Below, in pieces: positions 19,901 to 29,400 of a stretch of 64,000 nucleotides of DNA (within the stretch, counting starts at the first letter, position 1; each line of letters opens with the position of its first letter). Made by a program: the position numbers and the translations under genes. This stretch comes from JALRHH01 sp964590315 (GTDB lineage Bacteria; Patescibacteriota; Saccharimonadia; Saccharimonadales; JALRHH01), in contig CAZPVS010000003.1 in assembly GCA_964590315.1 (NCBI GenBank), positions 17,802 to 81,801 on the forward strand, in the 5' to 3' direction. The notes beneath the pieces are model-generated. The model saw only the letters and a list, made by a program, of their open reading frames with translations, ran no database searches and had not been told where the DNA came from.

Positions 19901-21244
19901 GGTTCCATCAGAGTTTATTTTGGCGTATTCCAGACTATCAAGAGCACCAATACTGTTGTTGAAACCCCCGTACACATATAGGTAGCCGTTGTATGCAGCA
20001 GCACCTAGGTAATAGCGGCCTGTCGTAAAAGAGGTGGTTGCGTTCCAGGCGCCAAGAGTCCCATCGACTGCGATTACGGAATAATACACAGTGTTATAAT
20101 TATTTGCGCTCGAGTTACGTCCCCCTAACGAATACATATAACCGTTATACGCGACCATCGCGTGAGTATAATTCGACCCTGGAAGAGCATAGGTCTGGCT
20201 CCAGTCGCCTGCCCTGCCACCAGTAGGTTCTGTGCGTTCTATCTGATTGGCTGTGCCGTACTCTATGTTGTCTTCGTTGTTTCCAGTCAAAAAATCACTT
20301 GAGCTTGTCACAACGACGCTGGGGTCAAGGGAAAGCGGGTATGTTAGTTCTTCTAGTCCATCAGCGATAATACGTAGTCTGTTATCGTTCAAATAGAAGC
20401 GTGTCTCTGCACCCTTGCCATGCTGATCCTTAATATCTGGGGCTGGTATAGCAAATAGGAGGTGATTCTTGGGCGCTGTCTCCCGAGCATTCTGTACCTT
20501 TACGCGGTCTTCATCACTGCCATACGTTACATTGCCGAATAGTGAAATATCTGCCGAATATATCCCTACCGAACCGTCCTGTTGCAGACGAGCTTCAAGC
20601 GTTTTGGGTAGCTTAAGATCGTAACTGTACTCAAGTTTTTCTCCTATGAAATGATTGAGTACAATGTCTTCTTTTATACCGTTCGTTTTAGCTGTGTATA
20701 CGATCTGTCCGCCATTACCGAATGGATAAATAATGCGTCCATCCCATAACTTGCCCTCTTGCATTTCAAAGTCTGGGGTCATGGTAAACGATTGTCCAGC
20801 CTGGTTATCGTAGAACGTAATCCCGCTGCTTGCATCAAGTGGCAAATCTACAGAGTACAGACTGTCGTCTTTCTCGCCTCCGCCCCCAACTTGCTTTCTC
20901 AGCTGACCGAGCGCTTCAGACACACCCTCCGCATCAGTTCCCTGCTGCTGTGCAATTGATGCTGCCTGGACAGCCTTGCCCGCCTTATTAAAGCTCCACG
21001 CCCGTTTCTCAGCATCATACGCAAACTTTTGACTGAGATTGGGATTGGCAGATCCAACAACTTTCTCTGCCTGGGCACTCAAAGTATATTGTTCGACATC
21101 ATGAATGAAGCCCAGAACGGGCATCAACATGCTCCATAGAAATACCGTGACAATAAAAAGGCGGAATAATCGGCCATGCCCAACGTGGTGGGTAATTCCC
21201 CTGCTCCCAAGTATGCGTAGTTTATTTTGCTTTTTGGTATTCAT
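16907..21244 (-). CDS. Kelch-repeat beta-propeller surface protein (1445 aa)
   Basis: Basic N-terminus, then a membrane segment at about 27-47 (signal anchor). Residues ~50-340 are a mixed domain whose end (LSLDPSVVVTSSSDF) matches the same position in the partial kelch protein at the left edge. From ~350 to ~1320 there are 18 kelch-like units (AAYNGYLYVYGG, TAYNGYIYLSGG and so on), each followed by a segment of the type EYAKINSDGTLGSW; 18 blades would fit three six-bladed propellers. The C-terminus has a beta-sandwich and a closing GGKWFYNETQQPLDTC motif of a kind frequent at the ends of CPR exported proteins. It starts 16 nt after the stop of the 2674-aa giant, so the two form an operon. 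Probable extracellular binding protein; no catalytic motif seen. Confidence 0.88.
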   Translation of the reverse strand: MNTKKQNKLRILGSRGITHHVGHGRLFRLFIVTVFLWSMLMPVLGFIHDVEQYTLSAQAEKVVGSANPNLSQKFAYDAEKRAWSFNKAGKAVQAASIAQQQGTDAEGVSEALGQLRKQVGGGGEKDDSLYSVDLPLDASSGITFYDNQAGQSFTMTPDFEMQEGKLWDGRIIYPFGNGGQIVYTAKTNGIKEDIVLNHFIGEKLEYSYDLKLPKTLEARLQQDGSVGIYSADISLFGNVTYGSDEDRVKVQNARETAPKNHLLFAIPAPDIKDQHGKGAETRFYLNDNRLRIIADGLEELTYPLSLDPSVVVTSSSDFLTGNNEDNIEYGTANQIERTEPTGGRAGDWSQTYALPGSNYTHAMVAYNGYMYSLGGRNSSANNYNTVYYSVIAVDGTLGAWNATTSFTTGRYYLGAAAYNGYLYVYGGFNNSIGALDSLEYAKINSDGTVGSWMTSANTMSLGVCRAGYAVYNGYLYAAGGNNTTTSNCGNSSTPTATVQFAALKANGDTAAWQTTTSFTNIRMDPGVFAYNGYLYVTRGTLEGSTVYADIQYAPINATGGIDSGAWVTNSVADNYPQTDYRFGYTSYNGYLYTAGGVNSTAGSTYALVTASGAVDKPRTMSNIAYEVWGPALVAYKGYLYISGGTDGAPRDTVQYASINPQGHNQDYTTETDTGTSTTSPVNINLGRAGGAAIAYKGCMYLVGGYSGSGGGYSTTVYYSSISSANTLGTWTAVAPTRYMNYGTSNFGFAFYNGRIYLIGGSDGVSLDTIQYTTLNNSGCGMSTWTTNATNYPAAVAGHPAVAYNGYIYQLGDTDTDNDKIYSAPINSDGSVGSWTLLNGAGQTIPIQRVYEAAVVYGKYLYVIGGQRAGAVEDRVHYTELTSGGGITTWSSASTLNTARQRHKAVAYNGYLYVAGGDDNNATVLDSVEYAKINSDGTLGSWTVGQSMTNAQAMHAIAVSEDKVFLINGRTGFDSTTQNRKVYSFRLNNGGSGAIGAWSTSTGLSSIYTNGFSGGNIFAARGYLFTVGGYNPTDGYLDDVYSAPINADGSLGTWTARSSLNTARNNFGIGVSGNRVYVYTGETTGGTRLNTYEYATINSDGSLSAWTSPATMNLSSGSVPKRGNAGSAAYNNYLYIVGGRDGATYYDTTYYAPINTDGTVGTWAASTSFSGSRMVVGTTAYNGYIYLSGGRDSAGNYYRDVQYAPLNSNGSIGSWNYAADLLTDRGYHKMEAVNGSLYVLTGTNTVGNQLNTEYAPINANGTLGTWRTNREMFTNPRSDSGVAIYGGRLYLAGGLDSVPTYFNDVQYAPLKITPRISHYSKLVELGGALDFDSVYFNGTLSGQSSLQYKTAGSDGVLSAAAGASQGSGSEPPLACAAGTVNYVWITLILDDSETATVGGGSVQSEVTDVTVYYTSPTVPPPNKRLFGGKWFYNETQQPLDTCKLSQ

Positions 21245-21260
21245 GTTGATTCTATTGTAC

Positions 21261-24200
21261 TTAATATTTACCGAGATAGTTAAGGGTTAAGTTACCGACT
21301 CTCACATCACCATTCTGCGGTGACTGCACACGAATACGTAAGGTCATGTAGTCACCTGCCGTGTACGTACCGCTGCTCAACGTACAAGCGGTATTATTTG
21401 CTGTCCATGTGCTGGTGCTGCCAGGTGTTACGCTGACGAAGTTACAGATGACAGAATCGGTAGAGTCACGAGCCTCCAGTGTAATTGTGCCGTTGGTAGT
21501 GTTTGATGTGTAGCCAGTGATAGAGAGCGGATTGCTCGCCCAGGTATCAAAGTCCTTGGGAATCGGCACCTGCACGACGATATCATAGCTCTGGTTGGTA
21601 GCTTGGGTAGTCGTCCACTTATAGTAATTCATTCTATTAGTGATATCGTAGCCACTGGTCATCGTACCAGTGTTGTTACTCATAGTACCGGCATCGAGTA
21701 CTGAGCCTTGATACTCTGCTGCGTAGCGAATCGTCTCGGCATTTCGTGCAGTTCCTGCCAGGACAATTCCGCTGCCCGATAGGGTGATAGTATTGCCACT
21801 ATTGCCGACAACAACTTGCATGCCTGAGGTGTTCGCGGTGAGCAGCGCGACATTACCGGCAGTCTGTACCAGGAACGCTGAGGCTGACGTGGTGGTCACA
21901 GAAGTGTTGCCATTAAGTGACGCCGTGCTGTTGGCAGTTAGACCCTGTGTCACCGTCAATGCCCCATTCACAGTTGTAGTGATACCGGTTCGGGAGATAG
22001 ATACGGCATTAGCATTGGTTGTACCGAGATTGAGGGTGGCGGCACCACCGGTATCGACAGTTAGGGTGTTTGCTCCACCACTCCTAATACTTAAGGCACC
22101 GGAAGATACGAGGTTAGTGCTTGAACCAAGACTGACGGTGCCAGAACCAGCTTGGATCGTTAGATCACCAGCAGTCGTACTAACAGTACTTGCTGCGTTG
22201 CCAGTAATAGCAAAGTCATCTTGTGGGGTGAGGAGGTAGCTAGAGCCATTAGATTGCCCGGCGTAGATGGTGTTGGTGCCCGCGTCGCTAATACTACTAG
22301 CGCCGGTGCCAGAATAGATGTTGTCGGAGAGATAGGTGTTGTCTGAGGCGGCATCGTTAACCTCTATGGCGTACCCAGTGCCGGCAGTATCGGTAATAGT
22401 GTTGCTGGTGATGTGGGTACGGTCAGAGTCATTGACATAGATGGAGGAGTGGGCGGTGCTGGCAGTATTGTCTTTGAGGTTGTTGCTGGTAATGGTGTTG
22501 TCGGTACCACTGGTGATGCGGATACCGCTGCTGCCGCTACTAACGACGTTGTTGTTGGCTACCATGGTGAAGAATGAGGCACTTAGCCAGATGCCATGAC
22601 CAGTCATTCCAAAGAGTATGTTATTGGTGACAACGTTGCTCCGACCGTTGCCTATGTATATACCGTTGCCCGTGTTGGCCTGAAGGGTGTTGTTGGTGAT
22701 GTTGTTGTAGGATGAAGTGTTGAGGCGGATACCGTCACTGATGAAGTTGCTAATCCAGGTGTTGGTCACAATACCACCCTGACGACTACCGGATTGACTC
22801 CCCATACCTTCAAGGTAGATACCATACATGGTACCAGTCGTGTTCGTGGCTTTGTCACCATCCAACCGTACATCACGAATAACAACACCCGTACCCGTCG
22901 TAGTATCGGTGTTGGTGATCATGTTCTTGGTTTGGCCGGCGATGTTCGCAAACTGGATGAGGGTACCACGGCCAGCACCAGACAAGGTGGTGTTATTCGG
23001 GATAGAGATAACGTCATCAGTAGTAAAGGTACCTTCGAAGAGGTAGACCTTACCGCCAGCGGCAGCAGTTAAGGCACTGTTAATTTCTGTTTGGTCGCTC
23101 GTACCATCAGCTACGTAGTCGGCGCTGTCTTTAATAGCTTGGGAGGCATTACTCGGGGCAACCGTCTTGGTAGCAGTGGTTCTATCTGCCTGCCACTTAC
23201 CGTTACTGTAGGTCAGGAGACTCTTGGTGGTAGTGTCAAAGTAGATCATGCCTTCGGTTGGAGAGCCTGGGCGGGAGGCGGTGTTACCGCCGGTGATGGT
23301 GAGGGATTGGGAGGCGGCGAGGATGACGTTACCGTTAAACTGAGCGGTACTGTCTGTGGTAAAGGCCTGCGTCACTGTCAGTGCGCCGGCATTGATCGTG
23401 GTGATGCCAGCTTTACCGAGGGTGATAGCGGTTGCAGTAGTGGCACCAAGACTGAGCGTGCCGGCAGCGGCTGTGTCAACTGCAGGAGTTAAGACACTCG
23501 TATCAGCGTAGAGGCTTCTCCAGCTAAAGGCAGCAGAGCCAAGGTCAATAGTATTGTCTGCACCGGTGAGGAGGCTGGTGTTAATGGCGACGGAGGAGAG
23601 GTTAGAGAGACTTTGGTTAGCAGCACCACCGGTAGTGGCACTTGAGCCTACTACACGCCAGCGCACTGTAGCGGAATCATACAATAGCTGAATAGTAGAA
23701 CCGGCAGGAACAGTCAAGTCACCACCAGTACCGGTAATAATGCGGTTCACGTTCGTGCCACCACTTTCGTTGCGCACAATTAGCGACTGAGCCGCAGCGT
23801 TAACCAACGTAAGCAGCCTGCCATCTACAGGATTTGCGATACTCGTCAAAGTCTGAGTAGATGCACCAGTAAAGCGGAATAATACTCCAGAGCCTAGATT
23901 AAGGTCGTTCAGAGTGCCTGTAGTGGAAATATTAGTGGTGTTACGCTGGAAGGCTACGTTGCCGACGTCGGTGACAGTCAGGGAGCCACTAATTTGAGTA
24001 TTCTTATTTAGATTGATCTGAGTGGCGTTACTTGAGCCAATATTCAGTGCTGTTGCAGTGGCAGTATCAAGCAATGGCGTAACAACCGCCGTATCCGCCC
24101 GACCAGTACCGGAGATCCAGTAGTCTGCCGAGGACTGCTGTGCTAGGTTCTGGTTCTGGATGTAGTTACCAGAGCCTGAGCCAGCCGCAAACACCGCACA

Positions 24201-27200
24201 CGTTAATGTATCACCGACAGCCGTCACTGCTTCACCCGCATTACATCCGGTTGGGTAGTTCTGGAGGCCTGTCCAGTCAATGGTCAGGTTGTTAGCGACT
24301 TCGCTATCACTCCAGGTGAAACCAAGTAAGCCAGAGTTAGTTAATTCATCCTTAGTGATGGTAGCGCCAAGCTTAGTAACGTTGGCACTGAGGGCAGCAT
24401 CATCAACCGTACTGGTTGCACCAATGGTGAGCGTGTCAGAGACATTCACATCAGGTAGGGTGCCGGTAACGTGAGTACCTAAGTTAATCTGGTTAGCGGT
24501 AATGACCTGCCCGGCGAGACTCAGGTAGTTCTGCCCGGCGAGGGTGACGTCACCCGTGTTCGTACCGGAGCTACTACCGGAGAAGTTAGAGGCAGAGATA
24601 GCGCCGGTAAAGCTACCGGTACCATCGACGGTTAGGTTACCACCAAGTAGTTCAAGGTTGCGGGTGTTAGCAATCTCGAGCGTAGAAACGTTCTGCGCAA
24701 GCCAGCTGTCTCCAATTGTGTTGGCACCGGTGAAGACTGCTAATGCACCGCTCGTACCGGATCCGGTAATCGTACCACCGGCTGCACCGTTATCATCGGC
24801 ACAAGTGATGTTGCCAGAAGCATCAGTAGTGAGGACGCCACCGTTCGCGAAGGTCGTACAATTAAAGCCGCCCAGACGAATGTTACCGGCTGAGCTTAAT
24901 ATAATGTCGCCACTGGTTGAAGTCTGGAGGGTCAGATCAGCACCCGTACGGTTAATGGTACTAACGAAGTCGAGTTGTGACTCAATGCTGAAGATTGTAC
25001 CGCTCAGGTCAAGGTCGTTGCCGGCGGTGTAGGTCGTATCAGTGTCGCTCGTCGCAAACACCGCACACGTCAGCGTGTCACCAACAGCCGTCACTGCTTC
25101 ACCCGCATTACAGCCGGTTGGGTAGTTCTGAAGGCCTGTCCAGTCAATGGTCAGGTTGTTAGCGACTTCGCTATCACTCCAGGTGAAACCAAGTAAGCCA
25201 GAGTTAGTTAATTCATCCTTAGTGATGGTAGCGCCAAGCTTAGTAACGTTGGCACTGAGGGCAGCATCATCAACCGTACTGGTTGCACCAATGGTGAGCG
25301 TGTCAGAGACATTCACATCAGGTAGGGTGCCGGTAACTTCAGCGGCAAGATCAACACTCGTACCCAAGGTTGTCTCAAGAACACCAGCAACGACCTGAAG
25401 GCCGGTACCACTGAGATCCGTAAATGCATCACTGTTAAAGGTGAAGGTATCACCTGCTTCAACCGTAAGGCCACCGTTCAGGGTAATGAGACCGGTGAAG
25501 GTCTTGTTGCCGGCAAAGGTTTGGGCGCCAGTGGTCACAATGCCTGCTTCAGTAGCAGAGGCGGTACCGACAGTGAGGGAGATTTGGTCGGGGGCTGTTC
25601 CTGTATTTAGATTCCAGGTGACACCAGCAGTCGTACCGGAAGCGGTGGTGTTCACAAAGTTAGCACTATCGGCGTTTGTACCATTTACTTGTACATCGTC
25701 TCCGACGCCTGCCCCACCAGCATCGCTTCCACATACCAAGTTGCCAGAGGCATCGGTATCAATAGAATCACAATTGCTCAATCCAGAAACTCGGAGGTTT
25801 GCTGCGCCTGCACCACTGTTGTCTATGGCAAATGTTGTGTTGGCTGCATCAGCGAGATCGAATACAAAAGTTCCGGAGGCAGTCCGACGGATAGTTGTAT
25901 CTGATGCATCAATTGTTAGAATGTTACTACCGGCATCCAGCGTAAGCGCCCCAGTACTTTGGAGCAATGGCGTGACGACAGCCGTGTCTGCCCGACCGGT
26001 ACCGGAAATCCAGTAATCTGCCGAGGACTGTTGTGCTAGGTTCTGGTTCTGGATGTAATTACCTGAACCGGAGCCAGCTGCAAACACCGCACACGTCAGC
26101 GTGTCACCAACAGCCGTCACTGCTTCACCCGCATTACAGCCGGTTGGGTAGTTCTGAAGGCCTGTCCAGTCAATGGTCAGGTTGTTAGCGACTTCGCTAT
26201 CACTCCAGGTGAAACCAAGTAAGCCAGAGTTAGTTAATTCATCCTTAGTGATGGTAGCGCCAAGCTTAGTAACGTTGGCACTGAGGGCAGCATCATCAAC
26301 CGTACTGGTTGCACCAATGGTGAGGGTGTCAGAGACGTTCGCGTCAGGCAGGGTACCGGTAACTTCAGCGGTAAGATCAACACTCGTACCTAAGGTTGTC
26401 TCGAGTACGCCTGCCACAACCTGAAGGCCGGTACCACTGAGATCAGTAAATGCATCGCTATTAAAGGTGAAGGTGTCGCCTGCTTCAACCGTAAGGCCAC
26501 CGTTCAGGGTGATGAGACCGGTGAAGGTCTTGTTGCCGGCAAAGGTTTGGGCACCAGTGGTCACGATGCCTGCTTCGGTAGCAGAGGCGGTGCCGACGGT
26601 GAGGGAGATTTGGTCGGGGTCACTGACATTATTTAAGCCCCATGTGATGGCGGCAGCAGTACCTGTGGCAGTGGTATCTACGAAGTTTGCCCCGCTCGCA
26701 CCAGTTCCGTTGACGCTTACATCATCGCCAAGCCCCCCTGATCCAGCGTCAGTTGCACAGACCCATTGATTCGAACCATTATATTTTAATATTTCGCCAC
26801 TGACACAATCAATTAACGAGAGTCCGTTTCCGTCTACCTCCAGACCCTTGCTAGACTGAACCATCAGAGTCAGAACATTAGTACTTACCTGAAGACCGTT
26901 TCCGGTTAGGTCAGTAAACGCATCGCCGTTGAAAGTAATAGTGTCCCCAGTTTCAATTGCTAATCCACCATTTAATGTTGTAAGTCCAGCTACAGATAAG
27001 GTACCCGTGAGACTGCTCACGCTAGAAATAGTCTGTCCGTTGTATGTTCCTGCTACAACATTGCCATTGCTCGCAACATCAAAGTTTGTGAAGTCAATTA
27101 CAACATTTGTGCCCTGGAGCGTGTTTGCATTAAGGTTGAGGTTACCAGTGAGTGTAAGTCCAGCAAAAGTAGGTGCAGCAGTTGTATCAATATTTTGTAC

Positions 27201-29285
27201 AGTGTTTACGCTATAGCTACCGTTGGCTCCTCCATCACTTGTACTAAAGTTAGTCCCATTGAAACTGAGGGTACGCTCAGCACTCAGGCCCGCATCCAAG
27301 GCGAGCGTAAGATACTGCGCACTTGCCGTCGCATTTCCACCCGCCGAACCTGAACAGTTTCCAAGATCCCGTATACAGAACTCCCCTGAACCATCTGGCA
27401 GACTAAAAGTACGAGCTCCTGTTAAGGCCGACGTACTTAATGTTGCGGTATATCCGTTTCCGTATAACGTTAGAGCACCGTCCTGAAGTGCGGTACCCAG
27501 AGTAGCGCTTCCGCCCTGGACTATCAAATCAATCCCTGTAGTAACTGCAGTGCCGTCATCAGTAATCGACGAGTCCGTGAGCGACTGAGAACCGTCGAAC
27601 TTGGCGACTTGGTTAGTGGTACCACCTACAGTGGTTACACCACCCCCTGCGCCTGCACAGTTTCCAGTACTGAGACAGATGGTTCCACTTGCATCAGGTA
27701 AGGTGTACGTCCTGTCAGCAGACAAGTCGCCAACATCAAGTGAACCGAAATATATGCCACCACTACTCTCTAGCACTCGCAACTCGCTACTCGCATTATT
27801 AAGTACGATGTCGAAGGCACCTGTTTGACTCCAGTCAGATGTCAAAGCTGTGAGCGCAATCGTTGGCGTTGAACCCTCTCCTGCTGCGCCAACACTGATT
27901 CCATTCCCAGCTACGAGGCTTGCAACGTAGTTTCCTGTAGTATCAACGCCCAAAGCCACGCTATTTGGCTGTATGGTGGTCACGCCAGCACTTGTAATAG
28001 CAATATCTCCGCTCATTGCGACAAAGACGGGTACACCACCCACATTTCCAAGGAGTAGCTGTCCTGCCCCAGGAGCAGCCGTAGCACTTATCGCACCGCT
28101 GCCGCTACCGAGCAATACACCGTTTGTAATAAAGCTGGAAGCGCCGGTACCACCACTGGTTACAGGAAGGTCAGTTGCAAGTGCTAGGCTATTTGCACTG
28201 ATGTCAGCGCTAACAGAGAGAGAACCACTGATTGATACCGTACCAAGCGCCTGAGAAATTAATGAGTTTGCTATGGTTTGTGCTGCTGTAAAAACCGGTA
28301 TAAATCCACTAGTGCCCCCCGGTGTGGAGACGCCACCTCCGCCGCCGCCATCGTCGTCACTACAGATAATCTGTCCGGTACCATTCGTCGTCAAACTGCC
28401 ACCATTCAGGTTACCACTACAGTTAACGCCGAGTGTGACCGTGCCGTTTACACTAAAATTGCTAGTCAGCAATAGATTGGCAAATGTGGGAGAACTGCCT
28501 GTTGCGATATCCTGCGGCGTGGTTATCGTAATGACACCGTTACCTGTCGTGACAGATATTCTGTTCGCAGCACCCTGTAAGCTCAGGGACCCCGCCTGAC
28601 CGTTGAGCCTCGTCGCTTCAGGCACAACCGGTACCACAATCTGCCCGACGAGATTCTCAATCTGTTCAACTTGGGCTAATGATGCGTAACCACAATTATT
28701 ACTGTCAATACACAAGGTGCCACTTACGTCTGGCAAGGTAAACGTTTGATCAGCACTCAGATTCTGAGGTCGAATAACGGCTGCAAAGCCACTATTCACT
28801 ACTTGAAGCTCGCCGCGAGTCACGATATCACCGTTCACTACAAAAGTCTGATTAGCACCCTGTAGTTCTTTAGGCGGAGTATTATCAATTGGTGTTTCCA
28901 GACTGACATCCTGCGTTGACACATCTGCTAAGTTTGAAGAAGGAACGCCCTGGTCGTCATGCCTCAGAATAAAAAGACTCGACGCACCAGTGGCGAGAAC
29001 AATAAATCCGGTAATAACCAACGAAACCACGGTGGCTTTTCTTCGCGAAAATGGTACTGACTTGAACAATGACGTATTGGTGGCTGCACTTCCCGAAGTC
29101 TGGCCCTTCTCATGAACTTCCAGCAAGTCAACGGGGTAAATGTCTGAGTTACCTGCATAGCTAGACACAGGTGCATAAGCATCTGGTCTATCAAGAGCAT
29201 CAGGTGTAACCCTAGGGTTATCCTGCGCAAATCGGGGAAGTTTGTTGTCTTCCATTTTGATATTTGAATATTTGTTTGGATGCAT
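21261..29285 (-). CDS. Giant tail-fibre-like surface protein with beta-helix domain (2674 aa)
   Basis: Cytoplasmic N-terminus of ~83 residues, a membrane segment at about 84-107, then ~2560 exterior residues. Recurrent modules are LPDxSGTxC with a second Cys some 6 residues on, SGEILKYNGSNQWVC, and SDTLTIGATSTVDDAALS. A trio of near-identical segments (GLLGFTWSDSEVANNLTIDW) comes from DNA repeats at 24187, 25054 and 26080. The pectate-lyase/NosD-like beta-helix at about 2000-2300 is the same module as in the 2768-aa protein. The last ~170 residues form a beta-rich cap ending NLTLNYLGKY. No S74 domain is present. Start uncertain: ATG at 29285 or the ATG at 29255; neither has a Shine-Dalgarno. 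A hairpin (29282-29300) overlaps the first start. Operon partner: the kelch gene 16 nt downstream. Function inferred as a host-contact fibre. Confidence 0.85.
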   Translation of the reverse strand: MHPNKYSNIKMEDNKLPRFAQDNPRVTPDALDRPDAYAPVSSYAGNSDIYPVDLLEVHEKGQTSGSAATNTSLFKSVPFSRRKATVVSLVITGFIVLATGASSLFILRHDDQGVPSSNLADVSTQDVSLETPIDNTPPKELQGANQTFVVNGDIVTRGELQVVNSGFAAVIRPQNLSADQTFTLPDVSGTLCIDSNNCGYASLAQVEQIENLVGQIVVPVVPEATRLNGQAGSLSLQGAANRISVTTGNGVITITTPQDIATGSSPTFANLLLTSNFSVNGTVTLGVNCSGNLNGGSLTTNGTGQIICSDDDGGGGGGVSTPGGTSGFIPVFTAAQTIANSLISQALGTVSISGSLSVSADISANSLALATDLPVTSGGTGASSFITNGVLLGSGSGAISATAAPGAGQLLLGNVGGVPVFVAMSGDIAITSAGVTTIQPNSVALGVDTTGNYVASLVAGNGISVGAAGEGSTPTIALTALTSDWSQTGAFDIVLNNASSELRVLESSGGIYFGSLDVGDLSADRTYTLPDASGTICLSTGNCAGAGGGVTTVGGTTNQVAKFDGSQSLTDSSITDDGTAVTTGIDLIVQGGSATLGTALQDGALTLYGNGYTATLSTSALTGARTFSLPDGSGEFCIRDLGNCSGSAGGNATASAQYLTLALDAGLSAERTLSFNGTNFSTSDGGANGSYSVNTVQNIDTTAAPTFAGLTLTGNLNLNANTLQGTNVVIDFTNFDVASNGNVVAGTYNGQTISSVSSLTGTLSVAGLTTLNGGLAIETGDTITFNGDAFTDLTGNGLQVSTNVLTLMVQSSKGLEVDGNGLSLIDCVSGEILKYNGSNQWVCATDAGSGGLGDDVSVNGTGASGANFVDTTATGTAAAITWGLNNVSDPDQISLTVGTASATEAGIVTTGAQTFAGNKTFTGLITLNGGLTVEAGDTFTFNSDAFTDLSGTGLQVVAGVLETTLGTSVDLTAEVTGTLPDANVSDTLTIGATSTVDDAALSANVTKLGATITKDELTNSGLLGFTWSDSEVANNLTIDWTGLQNYPTGCNAGEAVTAVGDTLTCAVFAAGSGSGNYIQNQNLAQQSSADYWISGTGRADTAVVTPLLQSTGALTLDAGSNILTIDASDTTIRRTASGTFVFDLADAANTTFAIDNSGAGAANLRVSGLSNCDSIDTDASGNLVCGSDAGGAGVGDDVQVNGTNADSANFVNTTASGTTAGVTWNLNTGTAPDQISLTVGTASATEAGIVTTGAQTFAGNKTFTGLITLNGGLTVEAGDTFTFNSDAFTDLSGTGLQVVAGVLETTLGTSVDLAAEVTGTLPDVNVSDTLTIGATSTVDDAALSANVTKLGATITKDELTNSGLLGFTWSDSEVANNLTIDWTGLQNYPTGCNAGEAVTAVGDTLTCAVFATSDTDTTYTAGNDLDLSGTIFSIESQLDFVSTINRTGADLTLQTSTSGDIILSSAGNIRLGGFNCTTFANGGVLTTDASGNITCADDNGAAGGTITGSGTSGALAVFTGANTIGDSWLAQNVSTLEIANTRNLELLGGNLTVDGTGSFTGAISASNFSGSSSGTNTGDVTLAGQNYLSLAGQVITANQINLGTHVTGTLPDVNVSDTLTIGATSTVDDAALSANVTKLGATITKDELTNSGLLGFTWSDSEVANNLTIDWTGLQNYPTGCNAGEAVTAVGDTLTCAVFAAGSGSGNYIQNQNLAQQSSADYWISGTGRADTAVVTPLLDTATATALNIGSSNATQINLNKNTQISGSLTVTDVGNVAFQRNTTNISTTGTLNDLNLGSGVLFRFTGASTQTLTSIANPVDGRLLTLVNAAAQSLIVRNESGGTNVNRIITGTGGDLTVPAGSTIQLLYDSATVRWRVVGSSATTGGAANQSLSNLSSVAINTSLLTGADNTIDLGSAAFSWRSLYADTSVLTPAVDTAAAGTLSLGATTATAITLGKAGITTINAGALTVTQAFTTDSTAQFNGNVILAASQSLTITGGNTASRPGSPTEGMIYFDTTTKSLLTYSNGKWQADRTTATKTVAPSNASQAIKDSADYVADGTSDQTEINSALTAAAGGKVYLFEGTFTTDDVISIPNNTTLSGAGRGTLIQFANIAGQTKNMITNTDTTTGTGVVIRDVRLDGDKATNTTGTMYGIYLEGMGSQSGSRQGGIVTNTWISNFISDGIRLNTSSYNNITNNTLQANTGNGIYIGNGRSNVVTNNILFGMTGHGIWLSASFFTMVANNNVVSSGSSGIRITSGTDNTITSNNLKDNTASTAHSSIYVNDSDRTHITSNTITDTAGTGYAIEVNDAASDNTYLSDNIYSGTGASSISDAGTNTIYAGQSNGSSYLLTPQDDFAITGNAASTVSTTAGDLTIQAGSGTVSLGSSTNLVSSGALSIRSGGANTLTVDTGGAATLNLGTTNANAVSISRTGITTTVNGALTVTQGLTANSTASLNGNTSVTTTSASAFLVQTAGNVALLTANTSGMQVVVGNSGNTITLSGSGIVLAGTARNAETIRYAAEYQGSVLDAGTMSNNTGTMTSGYDITNRMNYYKWTTTQATNQSYDIVVQVPIPKDFDTWASNPLSITGYTSNTTNGTITLEARDSTDSVICNFVSVTPGSTSTWTANNTACTLSSGTYTAGDYMTLRIRVQSPQNGDVRVGNLTLNYLGKY
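21944..22895. repeat. 952-bp direct repeat, copy 2 (beta-helix module)
   Basis: Identical to 8704-9655 as far as I can read it. Differences begin abruptly on both sides (21943 and 22896). Right of 22896 the two genes stay alignable for ~400 bp with mostly synonymous changes; left of 21943 they differ in sequence and module. Confidence 0.95.
24187..24476. repeat. Internal direct repeat A of the 2674-aa gene
   Basis: Nearly identical to 25054-25343 (offset 867) and 26080-26369 (offset 1893). Its upstream flank (about 24060-24187) also matches the flank of copy C (about 25960-26080) but not that of copy B. Confidence 0.9.
25054..25600. repeat. Internal direct repeat B of the 2674-aa gene
   Basis: Matches 26080-26626 with an offset of 1026 bp and few differences. 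The shared part includes the segment common to copy A plus the following GLITLNGGLTVEAGD-coding region. Confidence 0.9.
26080..26626. repeat. Internal direct repeat C of the 2674-aa gene
   Basis: Second copy of the 547-bp unit B. Together with its flank matching copy A, copy C looks like a mosaic of A-like and B-like sequence, as expected from unequal exchange between repeats. Confidence 0.9.
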
Positions 29286-29400
29286 TTGATACGCAAATGC
29301 CTGTCAGCCTCACGAGGCAGACTATCCCACTACTACTGTAGTCGTATCTATAGGAATAAACAATACTTATCCACAGGTATTGAATAAATTATGAGTTCGT
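29286..29400. other. Short intergenic region with inverted repeats and a DnaA-box-like site
   Basis: The inverted repeat CAATAC/GTATTG (29361-29366, 29377-29382) encloses TTATCCACA (29367-29375), a perfect match to the DnaA-box consensus. It lies upstream of the 2674-aa gene and may act in its control; a single site proves nothing. Confidence 0.35.

Noticed and set aside
21784..22239. Long plus-strand ORFs opposite the giant genes
   Set aside because: They are shadows of low-complexity minus-strand coding sequence (Val/Pro/Ala-rich), with no ribosome sites, and recur wherever the repeat recurs.
24187..26640. Long direct repeats that might be taken for a CRISPR or transposon
   Set aside because: Repeats are 290-547 bp, in frame and inside one coding sequence; no short repeat/spacer array and no transposase.
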